A model generated the notes under the pieces. The model was given only the letters and a program-made list of their open reading frames with translations, was not told the DNA's origin and searched no databases. A program made the position numbers and the translations under genes. DNA of 64,000 nt from Pycnopodia helianthoides (Eukaryota; Echinodermata; Asteroidea; Forcipulatida; Asteriidae), in NCBI GenBank assembly GCA_032158295.1, contig CM063255.1, forward strand, positions 12,366,094-12,430,093, given 5' to 3'. Below are positions 60,912 to 63,679 of the stretch, in pieces; position 1 is the first letter of the stretch; each line of letters opens with the position of its first letter.

Positions 60912-63679
60912 GTAATAATAATAATAATACAAGATATTTATATAGCGCATAATGCAGAAGCCTCTATGCGCAACACAAAACATAAAAACAATGACATAAA
61001 TATAAAAGTAAGTTGCACAACTAAAGATTCAAACAAATGAGTTTTTAAAAGTCCCTTGAAAATCTGAAGAGAGCCAGCTTGGCGAATATGAAGTGGCAAG
61101 TCATTCCATAAAGTATGTGCCACCTCACCTTGTATTTGCAAAGTATTGTATTATGGTTGCTTCGTTTCATAAAATCATTCTTATCAATCTCCATCGGATT
61201 TGATAATTTGGCAGGAGTGTCATTTATGACAGACCTGGTACATTTGAAATGCTGTTACTATTATTGTTAACTTAATACAAATATGTGCAAGTAACGATCA
61301 GATGCTCTTCAATCTGAGAAAATACCAAAATAATGAAGACAACCTACTTCACAAAGCTTCACAAAGCTACCAAACAAAAAGTTGTCCAATGGAAAAAAGA
61401 AGAGAATTTAAAAACATTAAAATTTGAGACTGACTTATTCCTGAACTTAGTTTTTAGGCAATCGTTGTAGAATTTCAGAAAACTTAGCATTTCATGGAAC
61501 CTACCAAAATGATTCAAAGAAATCCCAATGTGAGCAATGTGTTTATTGAAACCAATCAACATCCGTCATTAGTTAAGAGGAAGCAGTTATTGCTTGTAGA
61601 TTCTGTACAGCTTTATTGCATGAGAAATGGTGCTAGTGTTGCAGTGGACCTGTAGTTTAGATGTATTATTTGTTAGCTTTTAGCACCCACAGTGACAAGC
61701 ATCTGTACACTCATCAAAATTGACAAAACACAAAAACAGACAAACCCTTCAACTAGGAATCAAACCTCAATTGACCTAAGAATGTTAATGAACCAAGTTG
61801 CTTAGATCAGTTAAAAGCCCAAAGCCATTGAGATGGGAGTAAAGATTAATCTAGTCATGGAGGAACACTTGACTTGTTTGAATGAGTGAGATATGTAAGA
61901 CTGAAACAAAAGAAGTTCAAACCAAATTTATAAGGAAATGCACAACACTTTTTTCCTCATTTTTTTCAAGTGTACATTATCAATCTGTTTTTGTAACTAC
62001 CTAATGGGGAAAGTGTATCAGATCACATTAATTTCTATTGCATAGTGCAGAAAACAGTTTTGTTTACTCAATTTTTCCAATATATAAACAAGAAATTGAA
62101 GTGGTACAACATTCAGTCGTTGACAGTGTTATACCTTGCGGCCAGTCTTAAGATGATTTCATTAACTTGATCCTTTCTTCTTTCCTTCTATTCCCCCGTC
62201 TTAACGTCAATCATTGCTTTACTGATAACATGGATTGGAAATTGTAACAGAGTTTGTTTATCTTCTCCTTCCCCTTCTCTCATCTTTTGCCATCCTTTTG
62301 TGGTCGGTTGCCTTCTGTTTGCCGACTGAGCCATAACCTCACTGAATAACTCCATAATCTACCAGTTTGTTAACTACTAATTTTCCTCAAGTATATCTCA
62401 AGAATTGTTTCACGATTTTGTTGTTGTAAATAATATAAATAAAATTACATCAACCAGAAATTATGTTCAGTGAAGTATAGGTACAAGAATTTTTTTTTTG
62501 AATTCTTTGTTGCCTTTTACTAAAAATTATGTTCAAATGTCACATAAAAAGAACCAGTTGAAGGCAATTTCTTTTACTCTGTAATTGTTTGATTGATTTG
62601 GGGAAAACAGCATTTATTTCAATTAAACATTTTTCACAAGGTACCATACTTTTTGCAAACTGTAGAGGATGCGCTTGCTACGTGAATTGTAAAACATGAC
62701 AAATATGAAAAACTACCCATTCCATTTTCAGTGTGACCTAATAATTGTAGTCTTTTGAAGATAACAATTGGGTAAAAAGAACAACAAATGATAGCCAACT
62801 AATTTCAGTCTCTCCATCTCTTCTTTTCTTTCTTTCTCCTCCCTTGCAAACAATTCCAATCAATGGGGGATAAACACTTCACCATCACCATGGCAACACA
62901 TTTGTATTATCACCTTTTTCATGCCTTCCAATGTGCATTTTTGATTGCATTTGTACGCTATGTGAAACTGGTGTTCTGCATTTCTTACTTGCATTGTCAT
63001 ATAATTAATACTAATGTATATATTTCTGTCGTTTTTATTGATTTGTGGCATTGTACTTTTGTAAATATTTATTTATATATTTATTTGGTTTGATAATACA
63101 TGAATTTCGTTTAATTTGTTTAATTTATTGATGTTGAATTGATTTGTGCAAATACTGTACTTGCACTGTGCTGCATGACAACCCGTCAAATCATCCATAT
63201 CCTCAGATTCCCTTGTATGGTTTCTTTTATTAATCTTCCCCTCCCCTTCCCCCTTCTCTCCCTCACAATCTTTCCTTATCCCCCTTCTTCCCTTACATTC
63301 ATCCCATTTTTCACAGCTAATCCGCTCAGAGAGTCTTCGTAACTTAAGCCCCAACACATCACCAGGGTCTGGTGGGGCTTCAATGCAGTACATGGCAGCT
63401 AAGCCAGCACGTCCTCGCTCACTGCTTCTTGGAGATAACAGCACCTACTTCCCCTACACTGCCTATCAGTCAGACTTGTACAATGTCTACAACTATGGTA
63501 GTAGTCCTCAACAGCAGCTTGTGGGTTTAAGTCCAACACAGAACTCAACACTATCCCCCCATGTCTATCTGAGCAGCCCAGTAGGGCTACGTCAGCCATC
63601 TTATGGCAAGGGGGTCAAGGCATTACGTCCAGTCCGTGAGGAACAAGTTAGGGAGCTGGATGCTGCAAGCAGAAGAAGG
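3137..63679 (+). CDS. KIF13: KIF13-family kinesin-3 heavy chain, partial at both ends, 28 exons
   Basis: The family is plus-end-directed microtubule motors that carry vesicles (KIF13A: endosomal/AP-1 cargo; KIF13B/GAKIN: DLG and PIP3 vesicles). In this window 28 GT/AG-bounded exons join with consistent phases into one 1373-residue frame without stops. Order in the visible protein: C-terminal half of motor (1-174; switch [14 protein letters not shown], switch II DLAGSER), neck and first coil (175-250), FHA domain (about 255-362), coiled stalk (363-577), two small candidate cassette exons (578-613), stalk/cargo region (614-835), conserved kinesin-3 C-terminal block with GGIFQLRQ and [14 protein letters not shown] (836-1153), and tail (1154-1373). 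The P-loop exons lie upstream and the tail end downstream. KIF13A versus KIF13B cannot be decided; an invertebrate gene is expected to be co-orthologous to both. Introns range from about 0.2 kb to 14.3 kb. Confidence 0.96.
3272..4570. other. Start of the 14.3-kb intron, no feature
   Basis: No exon, RNA or classifiable repeat was recognised on either strand between exon A and the Helitron-like insertion. Confidence 0.5.
4575..5958 (+). mobile_element. Helitron-like non-autonomous element, copy 1
   Basis: The 3' end has a stem-loop (GTGTTTCGTTTG with CAAACGAACAC), six bases, then CTAG followed by T, as in Helitron termini (hairpin, CTRR, T). Similar termini end the 34.56-36.61 kb repeat. It contains a degenerate internal tandem pair of about 150 bp with CATCATCAAGCATCA motifs and TGACGTCA-type words. 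A TTAA MITE is nested in it. The 5' boundary is approximate and no TC start was established. Confidence 0.55.
5262..5615. mobile_element. TTAA-flanked MITE, 354 bp, nested
   Basis: Both ends are TTAA, with inverted termini AAAGGAACATTACAGAA and TTCTGTAAAGTTCCTTT (one mismatch in 17). No coding capacity. It interrupts an internal repeat of the Helitron-like element, so it is the younger insertion. The TTAA target site fits piggyBac-like (or Kolobok) transposition. Confidence 0.85.
6836..7280. repeat. Three-copy 130-bp repeat carrying AGGTCA clusters
   Basis: Units start GTAACTTGAGTTA at about 6853, 6986 and 7122 and end with a run of AGGTCA half-sites. The first copy has AGGTCA-A-AGGTCA-AGGTCA at 6931-6949, a textbook DR1 nuclear-receptor element. 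The second and third copies have decayed versions. Regulatory use is inferred only from the motif. Confidence 0.75.
7528..7682. repeat. Local direct duplication (about 80 bp, two copies)
   Basis: The segment from TGTACATGG through CTGTCTGACACATAGATGTA to AGCTAGATTCAAGTCAAC occurs at 7536-7602 and again at 7619-7682, nearly identical. No function inferred. Confidence 0.8.
8524..8690. mobile_element. 167-bp MITE with 6-bp target duplication, copy 1
   Basis: The ends are CAGGCCTGGAATT and AATTCCAGGCCTG (perfect 13-bp inverted repeats), flanked on both sides by CACTAA (8518-8523 and 8691-8696). A sister copy lies at 56987-57144. Both have 6-bp duplications, which does not fit the 8 bp of typical hAT elements, so the superfamily is open. 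Confidence 0.88.
8696..8830. repeat. Dispersed repeat, copy 1
   Basis: It shares CAATATTGCCA, AGTGATTTGTATT, TTGTGAA and CCCTGGTCA in the same order with 56522-56660. It directly abuts the MITE on its left. Unclassified. Confidence 0.55.
8895..9010. repeat. Dispersed repeat (TCCTGTGTGTTGTGTAATGT family), copy 1
   Basis: It shares TCCTGTGTGTTGTGTAATGT and the following pattern (AACCCA.TACA..., AGAAGGG.TT..CC.GTGTT) with 60777-60872. The second copy abuts a (TAA)n tract and a LINE remnant. Class unknown. Confidence 0.6.
9120..15765. other. Long intronic stretch, no gene found
   Basis: Continuation of the 14.3-kb intron between exons A and B. It is AT-rich, with scattered poly-T, poly-A and TACATGTA words. 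The short open frames have no recognisable protein content and no exon with kinesin similarity was seen. None is needed, because exons A and B join directly. Confidence 0.6.
15770..16570 (-). mobile_element. Tandem array of tRNA-derived SINE, 2.5 units of 317 bp
   Basis: On the minus strand each unit has a body of about 230 bp followed by a tRNA-like head (GGGCTAGATAGCTCAGTTGG, GTAGAGC and GGTTCAAATCCCGC), that is, pol III A box and B box, then an AATTTTTCTTTG tail. Units start 317 and 316 bp apart (repeat landmarks at 15781, 16098, 16414) and are nearly identical, so the array is young. The tRNA-like part folds poorly as a real tRNA, so it is a SINE, not a tRNA gene. Related copies lie at 26.8 and 46.7 kb. 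Confidence 0.85.
16580..17602. other. Intron end before exon B
   Basis: AT-rich intronic sequence with no recognisable feature up to the exon B acceptor at 17600-17602. Confidence 0.5.
17603..17715 (+). CDS. KIF13: KIF13 exon B (motor, switch II)
   Basis: 37 codons plus two bases, phase 0 to 2. The acceptor is gttgccag and the donor AATAA|gtaaga. It encodes [20 protein letters not shown], containing the switch II DLAGSE motif of all kinesins, then the REGSNIN stretch that leads into the relay helix. The split Lys codon is completed by the next exon. Confidence 0.96.
17716..18415. other. Intron B/C, no feature
   Basis: A 700-bp intron between two motor exons. No repeat or RNA signal seen. 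Confidence 0.6.
18416..18536 (+). CDS. KIF13: KIF13 exon C (motor, relay helix and microtubule face)
   Basis: 121 bp: one base finishes the Lys codon, then 40 codons to phase 0 (AAG|gtaagt). It encodes [20 protein letters not shown] followed by the canonical [14 protein letters not shown], the kinesin motif in the alpha4/alpha5 microtubule-binding surface. The loop between the two motifs is Lys-rich (GKKK). Confidence 0.96.
19330..19864 (+). promoter_or_regulatory. CpG-containing leader of a mobile gene remnant
   Basis: This stretch contains more CpG and GC than the surrounding intron and includes short palindromes such as CTCAATCTTCAGATTGAG (19747-19764). It ends at the ATG of a decayed reading frame, so it is likely the promoter/5' UTR of the inserted gene. 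No core promoter motif is certain. Confidence 0.4.
19865..21045 (+). pseudogene. Decayed two-exon transposon-associated gene (Cys/His-rich)
   Basis: ATG at 19865 opens 50 codons ([20 protein letters not shown]...) to a TGA at 20015. The reading continues in other frames as [10 protein letters not shown], then [20 protein letters not shown], then [14 protein letters not shown] up to a donor AAG|gttaga at 20179. After a 719-bp intron, the acceptor accag opens [20 protein letters not shown] and [11 protein letters not shown], followed by a Cys-containing segment. Several frameshifts show it is dead. I have an unverified impression that such Cys-rich proteins occur in many copies in marine invertebrate genomes. 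Confidence 0.55.
21100..21225 (+). repeat. 17-bp satellite, left array
   Basis: About six degenerate copies of GACAACTCGACGGGTCA (17-18 bp spacing), directly following the decayed gene. The same unit appears inverted at 21760-21980. Confidence 0.85.
21760..21980 (-). repeat. 17-bp satellite, right array (inverted)
   Basis: About 12 copies of TGACCCGTCGAGTTGTC, the reverse complement of the left-array unit, with some copies perfect. Together the arrays form long inverted ends around a 540-bp AT-rich core, as seen in Foldback-type elements. Confidence 0.88.
21985..23055. other. Intronic stretch, no gene
   Basis: AT-rich sequence between the satellite arrays and the 21-bp minisatellite. It includes a short GAGGGCGCT-containing segment near 22810. 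No exon-like signal. Confidence 0.5.
23060..24215. repeat. 21-bp minisatellite, about 55 copies
   Basis: The unit is CACTCCTTATCTTGTATTGAT. The left two thirds mix three variants (ATTGATC, ATTGAAC, CATGATC). From about 23760 onward almost all copies are ATTGATC. Because 21 is divisible by three, the array is open for more than 400 codons in two frames; this is not coding. Confidence 0.97.
24521..24673 (+). CDS. KIF13: KIF13 exon D (end of motor, start of neck linker)
   Basis: 51 codons, phase 0/0, from the acceptor cacatag to AGA|gtaagt. It encodes [20 protein letters not shown], then [18 protein letters not shown] and [13 protein letters not shown], the canonical end of a kinesin-3 catalytic core and its neck linker. 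A Cys replaces the Asn usual in the ENLGG/DNLGG motif of vertebrate KIF1/KIF13. It follows a 1.15-kb minisatellite in the preceding intron. Confidence 0.97.
24674..25567. other. Intron D/E, left part
   Basis: No gene or classifiable repeat seen. The intron continues to 28330 and holds the MULE-like and SINE insertions listed separately. Confidence 0.5.
25577..26129. mobile_element. MULE-like non-autonomous element, 553 bp, 9-bp target duplication
   Basis: It starts TAGCCTTGATTGCAAGGCTG and ends as the near reverse complement (CAGCCTTGATATCAAGGCTA). Similarity between the two ends resumes further in (GCCGAATGC.AT.CAAC.CC and GTCCCCCGACTG), giving imperfect inverted repeats of about 110 bp. 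The perfect direct repeat AAGCAGGGA flanks it at 25568-25576 and 26130-26138. A 9-bp duplication with long inverted repeats is the Mutator-like signature. No transposase is encoded. Confidence 0.87.
26795..27195 (+). mobile_element. tRNA-SINE, one body between two tRNA-like heads
   Basis: The first tRNA-like head (ATAGCTCAGTTGGTAGAGCA) is near 26806. The shared body (CCCTGGCTACACGGCAGTTA at 27020) follows, and a second, more decayed head begins near 27110, 316 bp after the first. The spacing equals the 317-bp tandem unit at 15.8 kb. A (GATA)n run precedes the first A box. Confidence 0.8.
27200..28330. other. Intron D/E, right part
   Basis: No exon or repeat class recognised before the exon E acceptor. 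Confidence 0.5.
28331..28390 (+). CDS. KIF13: KIF13 exon E (neck coil)
   Basis: 20 codons, phase 0/0. The acceptor is tccttcag and the donor GTG|gtatgt. It encodes [20 protein letters not shown], a heptad-patterned helix equivalent to the kinesin-3 neck coil that controls dimerisation and autoinhibition. Confidence 0.94.
28743..28853 (+). CDS. KIF13: KIF13 exon F (coil 1)
   Basis: 37 codons, phase 0/0, donor AAG|gtatgg. The peptide begins [20 protein letters not shown] and continues with a Trp-containing segment (LSWEDKL) typical of the short coil between the motor and FHA domains in kinesin-3. Confidence 0.94.
29089..29223 (+). CDS. KIF13: KIF13 exon G (linker into FHA domain)
   Basis: 45 codons, phase 0/0, from ttccacag to AAG|gtgagt. 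It encodes [20 protein letters not shown], then [19 protein letters not shown], the highly conserved entry into the kinesin-3 FHA domain. Confidence 0.96.
29224..30392. other. Intron G/H, no feature
   Basis: A 1.17-kb intron. The short open frames present have no recognisable content. Confidence 0.55.
30393..30532 (+). CDS. KIF13: KIF13 exon H (FHA domain core)
   Basis: 46 codons plus two bases, phase 0 to 2, donor AA|gtaaga. It encodes DHTLIGRS...[20 protein letters not shown], with the FHA-type Gly-Arg-Ser loop and the His that follows. A 35-bp minisatellite begins about a dozen bases after the donor and fills the whole intron. Confidence 0.95.
30545..33240. repeat. 35-bp minisatellite filling intron H/I, about 75 copies
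   Basis: The unit is CTACTGACCGACTAACTG followed by ACACATAGTAGTCCCAC. A second version has GACTGACTGAC in place of GACTAACTGAC, and the two often alternate. The array takes up about 2.7 of the 2.78 kb of the intron, starting about 12 bp after one donor and ending 69 bp before the next acceptor. Many one-base indels occur between copies. Confidence 0.97.
33309..33424 (+). CDS. KIF13: KIF13 exon I (end of FHA domain)
   Basis: 116 bp, phase 2 to 1. It encodes [20 protein letters not shown], then [14 protein letters not shown]. The VNG, HGDR and HFFRIN motifs are characteristic of the kinesin-3 FHA domain. The acceptor (ccctag) lies 69 bp downstream of the end of the 35-bp minisatellite. Confidence 0.95.
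33425..34348. other. Intron I/J, no feature
   Basis: A 924-bp intron, AT-rich. Nothing recognisable on either strand. Confidence 0.55.
34349..34447 (+). CDS. KIF13: KIF13 exon J (post-FHA acidic linker)
   Basis: 99 bp, phase 1 to 1, ttgacag to AATG|gtaaga. The peptide is low-complexity ([20 protein letters not shown]) and ends in a helical [10 protein letters not shown]. It corresponds to the variable linker with the conserved NY.F.(Y/F)AQ.EV pattern in vertebrate KIF13. Confidence 0.92.
34560..36605 (+). mobile_element. Helitron-like non-autonomous element, copy 2
   Basis: The 3' end has stem GTGTTTGT/ACAAACAC (near 36574-36595), then CTAATGT, then CTAG followed by T, matching the end of the 4.6-5.96 kb element. 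The left portion resembles that element's left portion (AGCTGTTCC..., then T-rich ATTATT). The interior has about four degenerate repeats built on TTCCGGTTCAAACAGGAAGT. It ends 34 bp before exon K. The left boundary is approximate. Confidence 0.55.
36131..36526. mobile_element. TTAA-flanked MITE, copy 2 (396 bp)
   Basis: It is bounded by TTAA at 36131 and 36523, with ends TTAAAGGGAATGTACATG and GTATACTTTACCTTTAA. It has the same internal palindrome (AATCTGAGAAACATTTCTG) and ATATCTCAAAAACGCTACCA segment as the copy at 2418. It is inserted inside the Helitron-like repeat. Confidence 0.8.
36640..36877 (+). CDS. KIF13: KIF13 exon K (coil 2)
   Basis: 238 bp, phase 1 to 2. It encodes a long charged helix ([20 protein letters not shown], then [12 protein letters not shown]), followed by a Ser/Gly-rich segment and WAEER. 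The acceptor cccttcag follows a Helitron-like repeat that ends 34 bp upstream. The donor is AG|gtacat. Confidence 0.95.
37040..37135 (+). mobile_element. LINE 3'-end-like fragment
   Basis: The sequence TGCCTTGAGCAC, then GGATACTTCGCTATATAAGA and ATATTGTTATTATTG, resembles 3' tails of CR1/L2-type non-LTR retrotransposons, which end in a GCGCTATATAA motif and an (ATT)n tail. No coding part remains here. Confidence 0.5.
37412..37538. mobile_element. Hairpin of two inverted hammerhead-like units
   Basis: Near-perfect inverted arms of about 55 bp run from TGCAAAAAATAGTTAG to CTATTTTTTGCA around a 17-bp loop. Each arm, read toward its end, has TTTGAGAAA, a 5-bp stem (GACTC/GAGTC with a 5-nt loop in the left arm), GAAAC, GTC, AGGC. 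This order matches hammerhead ribozyme boxes (CUGANGA, stem II, GAAA, UH), with two changes in the first box. Penelope-like elements carry such motifs. Confidence 0.6.
37866..38028 (+). CDS. KIF13: KIF13 exon L (coiled stalk)
   Basis: 163 bp, phase 2 to 0. It encodes [35 protein letters not shown] and [14 protein letters not shown], nearly diagnostic for KIF13 (vertebrate members share REANFL.EEM.KLT and LQIPA.NL). The donor is AAA|gtaagt. Confidence 0.97.
38414..38560 (+). CDS. KIF13: KIF13 exon M (stalk)
   Basis: 49 codons, phase 0/0, from attcttag to AAA|gtaagt. It encodes [20 protein letters not shown], then [20 protein letters not shown]. The SEPAIQV and EKLENK.IDMR blocks are hallmarks of KIF13 proteins. 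Confidence 0.96.
38731..38760. repeat. (TTAG)n microsatellite
   Basis: Seven and a half perfect TTAG units in the intron after exon M, preceded by degenerate TTTA repeats. Confidence 0.95.
38765..39710. other. Intron M/N, left part
   Basis: No exon or repeat family recognised. Confidence 0.45.
39715..40260. repeat. 24-bp minisatellite, about 22 copies
   Basis: The unit is ATGACTGACCCTCTTTGAC followed by TTCAT. The left edge is more divergent than the centre, and single-base deletions disturb the period in places. It ends about 35 bp before the 48-bp candidate exon N. Confidence 0.93.
40297..40344 (+). CDS. KIF13: KIF13 candidate cassette exon N (16 codons)
   Basis: The peptide [16 protein letters not shown] fits between a pyrimidine-rich acceptor (tgtttttttag) and a CAG|gtgatt donor. 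It is a multiple of three and phase 0/0, so inclusion or skipping keeps the frame. It falls where vertebrate KIF13 has a short variable segment before the DPFYE motif. No homologous peptide is recognised, so support is the splice sites, frame and position only. It lies just downstream of a 24-bp minisatellite. Confidence 0.55.
40345..41984. other. Intron N/O, left part
   Basis: AT-rich, no gene recognised. It includes a small palindrome GGCATTTGAATGCC at 40632. Confidence 0.45.
42000..42030 (+). mobile_element. 31-bp insertion with 15-bp target duplication, terminus of the hammerhead-like repeat
   Basis: GTCGAAACATCAGGCCACTA followed by ACTAATTTTTT matches the terminal part of each arm of the 37.4-kb hairpin. 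It is flanked by the direct repeat GGAAACTTTTATAGT at 41985-41999 and 42031-42045. A long target duplication around a 5'-truncated terminus is typical of target-primed reverse transcription. Confidence 0.75.
42831..43694. mobile_element. 864-bp DNA transposon remnant with 16-bp inverted ends
   Basis: The ends GGCCAATGATTTTCCG and CGGAAAATCATTGGCC are perfect inverses. The right subterminal part has four spaced copies of AAACGGAA(T), and the left has GAAACGGAGAACGG, like transposase-binding repeats. An internal ATG at 43342 follows a CpG-containing stretch and may be the start of a lost transposase; no full ORF remains. No clear target duplication was found. Confidence 0.75.
43700..44415. other. 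Intron N/O, middle part
   Basis: T-rich sequence with a run of 10 or more G near 44079-44091 and short (GTTTCT)n and (GTTT)n runs near 44283-44336. No gene. Confidence 0.5.
44420..45765. repeat. About 57-bp minisatellite, roughly 23 copies
   Basis: The unit contains TTATTCCTTTATTA, CATGGCCAATGTACCTG and AGACTGGCCAGTCCAACTG, with the palindrome ACTGGCCAGT in most copies. The first third is highly disturbed by one- to three-base deletions; the last third is regular. Small ORFs within it are artefacts. Confidence 0.93.
46149..46208 (+). CDS. KIF13: KIF13 candidate cassette exon O (20 codons)
   Basis: The exon encodes [20 protein letters not shown], phase 0/0, between taccgcag and AAG|gtgaca. 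The peptide is Pro/Ser/Lys-rich and probably disordered. Like the preceding 48-bp exon it could be skipped without a frame change, giving four possible stalk isoforms. The acceptor is good and the donor moderate. No homology was recognised. Confidence 0.58.
46735..47015 (-). mobile_element. tRNA-derived SINE, single older copy
   Basis: It has the same order as the 15.8-kb array: AACAAAGAGAAATTGGCTAG, a tRNA-like head (CTCTACCAACTGAGCT), then the body (TTGTCAATATCTTTGTTTG, CAGGGATCAC and AACCTGGGAAG). It is clearly more diverged than the tandem units, with an 11-13-bp gap after the A box. Confidence 0.82.
47020..48647. other. Intron O/P, right part
   Basis: No gene, RNA or repeat recognised. 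Confidence 0.5.
48648..48794 (+). CDS. KIF13: KIF13 exon P (stalk domain, DPFYE...[14 protein letters not shown])
   Basis: 49 codons, phase 0/0, ctaacag to GAG|gtcagt. It encodes [20 protein letters not shown], then [20 protein letters not shown] and VPVISQQGE. The block is very similar to vertebrate KIF13 and to the short KIF1B-type stalk domain of kinesin-3. In GAKIN/KIF13B this neighbourhood starts the MAGUK-binding stalk. Confidence 0.97.
48795..49460. other. Intron P/Q, no feature
   Basis: A 666-bp intron. Nothing recognisable. Confidence 0.6.
49461..49634 (+). CDS. KIF13: KIF13 exon Q (stalk; source of a tandem exon-donor array)
   Basis: 58 codons, phase 0/0, from ttggtag to AGG|gtaggt. 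It encodes [20 protein letters not shown], a Ser/Glu-rich acidic linker ([20 protein letters not shown]), and GAPLTCR. The last 117 bp of this exon plus 11 bp of intron form the 128-bp unit repeated downstream. The exon copy is the only one joined to a proper acceptor and to the VSGKLHIE segment, so it is taken as the functional copy. Confidence 0.93.
49635..51754 (+). repeat. 128-bp exon-derived tandem array with repeated splice donors
   Basis: The unit is 11 bp of intron (GTAGGTACATT) plus the last 117 bp of exon Q, ending CACCTGCAGG and followed again by GTAGGT. About 16 full copies plus a partial last copy follow the exon (period 128, one copy 127). Variants include GGTTAT/GGCTAT and CTTGAGG/CTTGAAG. 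Each full copy carries a consensus 5' splice site but lacks the exon's natural acceptor. The array breaks off inside the unit at about 51750. Confidence 0.97.
52031..52213 (+). CDS. KIF13: KIF13 exon R (C2-like beta region)
   Basis: 61 codons, phase 0/0, ctttgcag to AAG|gtaggg. It encodes [20 protein letters not shown], then [15 protein letters not shown]. The kinesin-3 motif ([17 protein letters not shown]) is clear. The distal part is variable. Confidence 0.96.
52214..53133. other. Intron R/S, left part
   Basis: No feature recognised apart from a small GC-rich patch near 52410. Confidence 0.5.
53134..53211. repeat. 15-bp minisatellite, five copies
   Basis: The perfect unit AAGTACATTGCATTG is repeated at 53134, 53149, 53164, 53179 and 53194 (the last truncated). 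Confidence 0.95.
53412..53572 (+). CDS. KIF13: KIF13 exon S (AIEVWGH block)
   Basis: 53 codons plus two bases, phase 0 to 2, from ttgaag to AG|gtgggt. It encodes [20 protein letters not shown], then [10 protein letters not shown] and [15 protein letters not shown], matching the conserved LAIEVWGHR segment of kinesin-3 motors. Confidence 0.95.
53573..54541. other. Intron S/T, no feature
   Basis: A 969-bp AT-rich intron ending in a GATT-rich tract immediately before the acceptor. No gene. Confidence 0.55.
54542..54674 (+). CDS. KIF13: KIF13 exon T (GGIFQLRQ block)
   Basis: 133 bp, phase 2 to 0. It encodes [20 protein letters not shown], then [21 protein letters not shown] in pieces. The GGIFQLRQ motif is shared by KIF1, KIF13 and KIF14-like kinesin-3 tails. 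The donor is CAG|gtagga. Confidence 0.96.
54948..55191 (+). CDS. KIF13: KIF13 exon U (conserved kinesin-3 C-terminal block)
   Basis: 244 bp, phase 0 to 1. It encodes [40 protein letters not shown] and [17 protein letters not shown]. The LQ.GLDSYQ(E/D).DL and RREYLDEQIK patterns are strongly conserved in KIF13. The donor CAAG|gtagca is weaker than its neighbours. Confidence 0.95.
55404..55586 (+). CDS. KIF13: KIF13 exon V ([21 protein letters not shown] block)
   Basis: 183 bp, phase 1 to 1, ttttcag to CAAG|gtaagg. It encodes [20 protein letters not shown], then [17 protein letters not shown] and [14 protein letters not shown], almost invariant across kinesin-3 proteins. The first intron base after the preceding exon and this acceptor are compatible only in this phase. 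Confidence 0.97.
55587..56161. other. Intron V/W, no feature
   Basis: A 575-bp intron. Nothing recognisable. Confidence 0.6.
56162..56286 (+). CDS. KIF13: KIF13 exon W (ILPKEHG block)
   Basis: 125 bp, phase 1 to 0. It encodes [20 protein letters not shown], then [20 protein letters not shown]. The NSILPKEHG and LPI(I/V)K motifs match vertebrate KIF13. The donor is GAC|gtgagt. Confidence 0.96.
56522..56660. repeat. Dispersed repeat, copy 2
   Basis: It has the same ordered blocks as 8696-8830 (CAATATTGCCA.AGTGATTTG, then CTTAAGAT and CCCTGGTCA). Unclassified. It lies just upstream of exon X. Confidence 0.5.
56755..56970 (+). CDS. KIF13: KIF13 exon X ([10 protein letters not shown]...RIYLIVK block)
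   Basis: 72 codons, phase 0/0, tatcag to ATG|gtaaat. It encodes [20 protein letters not shown], then [20 protein letters not shown] and [20 protein letters not shown]. This is part of the conserved kinesin-3 C-terminal domain. A 158-bp MITE with its own target duplication begins 16 bp after the donor. Confidence 0.97.
56987..57144. mobile_element. 158-bp MITE with 6-bp target duplication, copy 2
   Basis: It aligns along its length with 8524-8690 (shared TTTGAGAGGGCAA, GCCATTTTCATTT, CCAAGGCCAAGACCAGGG). It is flanked by CAGAAA at 56981-56986 and 57145-57150. It starts 16 bp downstream of the exon X donor, so it separates the donor from the rest of the intron. Confidence 0.87.
57150..57820. 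other. Intron X/Y, remainder
   Basis: No gene. An A-rich CAAAA/ACAAAC stretch lies near 57517-57545. Confidence 0.5.
57821..57874 (+). CDS. KIF13: KIF13 exon Y ([13 protein letters not shown])
   Basis: 18 codons, phase 0/0, gcacgtag to AAG|gtgagt. It encodes [18 protein letters not shown]. The last 13 residues equal the conserved vertebrate block. Vertebrate KIF13 carries a short alternatively spliced insert just before this point, so variants here are plausible. Confidence 0.95.
57875..58331. other. Intron Y/Z, no feature
   Basis: A 457-bp AT-rich intron. Nothing recognisable. Confidence 0.6.
58332..58565 (+). CDS. KIF13: KIF13 exon Z ([13 protein letters not shown] and 14-3-3-type site)
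   Basis: 78 codons, phase 0/0, ttgttag to TCA|gtaagt. It encodes an acidic [18 protein letters not shown], then [20 protein letters not shown], a short helix ([14 protein letters not shown]), and [11 protein letters not shown]. The last motif aligns with the vertebrate RRSLSTPN site, which is phosphorylated and bound by 14-3-3. The Ser codon is at 58548-58550. Confidence 0.96.
58566..59703. other. Intron Z/AA with short inverted repeats
   Basis: It contains several small palindromic words (TGTGGAC/GTCCACA at 59061-59140) and an 11-bp inverted pair, GGTCGTCGCTG at 59398 and CAGCGACGACC at 59452. ATCCAAGCGTGC occurs at 58951 and CATCCAAGCGTGC at 59158. Probably an old unclassified insertion. 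No coding signal. Confidence 0.4.
59704..59766 (+). CDS. KIF13: KIF13 exon AA (Ser-rich tail, 21 codons)
   Basis: The exon encodes [20 protein letters not shown] plus R, phase 0/0, cttactag to AGG|gtaagt. It is Ser/Asp-rich and probably disordered. It resembles in character the SSSRPDLSGFDEDD tail segment of vertebrate KIF13. Being a 63-bp phase-0 exon, it could be skipped without a frameshift. Confidence 0.8.
59892..60535. mobile_element. pogo/Tigger-like MITE, 644 bp, TA target duplication
   Basis: The left end CAGTCGACTCTTGTTTATAC and the right end, read inward (CAGTCGATTCTCGTTAATAC), are imperfect inverted repeats that extend about 26-38 bp (ACAAG.TC). TA flanks both sides (59890-59891 and 60536-60537). 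This CAGT(C/A)GA.TCTCGTTAAT style is typical of Tc1/mariner-pogo elements. No transposase remains. Confidence 0.82.
60777..60872. repeat. Dispersed repeat (TCCTGTGTGTTGTGTAATGT family), copy 2
   Basis: It matches 8895-9010 and runs up to a (TAA)n tract. Possibly part of a composite element together with the LINE remnant on the other side. Confidence 0.55.
60875..60929. repeat. (TAA)n microsatellite
   Basis: About 18 trinucleotide units with one G interruption. Read on the minus strand it is the (ATT)n tail of the adjacent LINE fragment. Confidence 0.95.
60930..61141 (-). mobile_element. 5'-truncated non-LTR retrotransposon (CR1/L2-like) 3' end
   Basis: The minus strand encodes [20 protein letters not shown], then [14 protein letters not shown], which resembles the C-terminal end of many LINE ORF2 proteins (LWN.LP..IR....L..FK..LKTHLF). 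It is followed by GCGCTATATAAATATC and an (ATT)n tail, the usual 3' end of this class. Confidence 0.8.
61150..63316. other. Intron AA/BB, remainder
   Basis: No exon in phase 0 or other gene recognised. There is a pyrimidine-rich tract (63224-63316) before the exon BB acceptor. Confidence 0.5.
63317..63679 (+). CDS. KIF13: KIF13 exon BB (tail, last exon seen)
   Basis: 121 codons, phase 0/0, from tttcacag to AGG|gtaggt. It encodes [20 protein letters not shown], a Tyr/Gln/Ser-rich low-complexity stretch ([16 protein letters not shown]), and [20 protein letters not shown]. The end resembles the vertebrate (F)KPLMPVKEEHKKR segment. The gene continues beyond the window; no stop codon or CAP-Gly domain is visible. 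Confidence 0.9.
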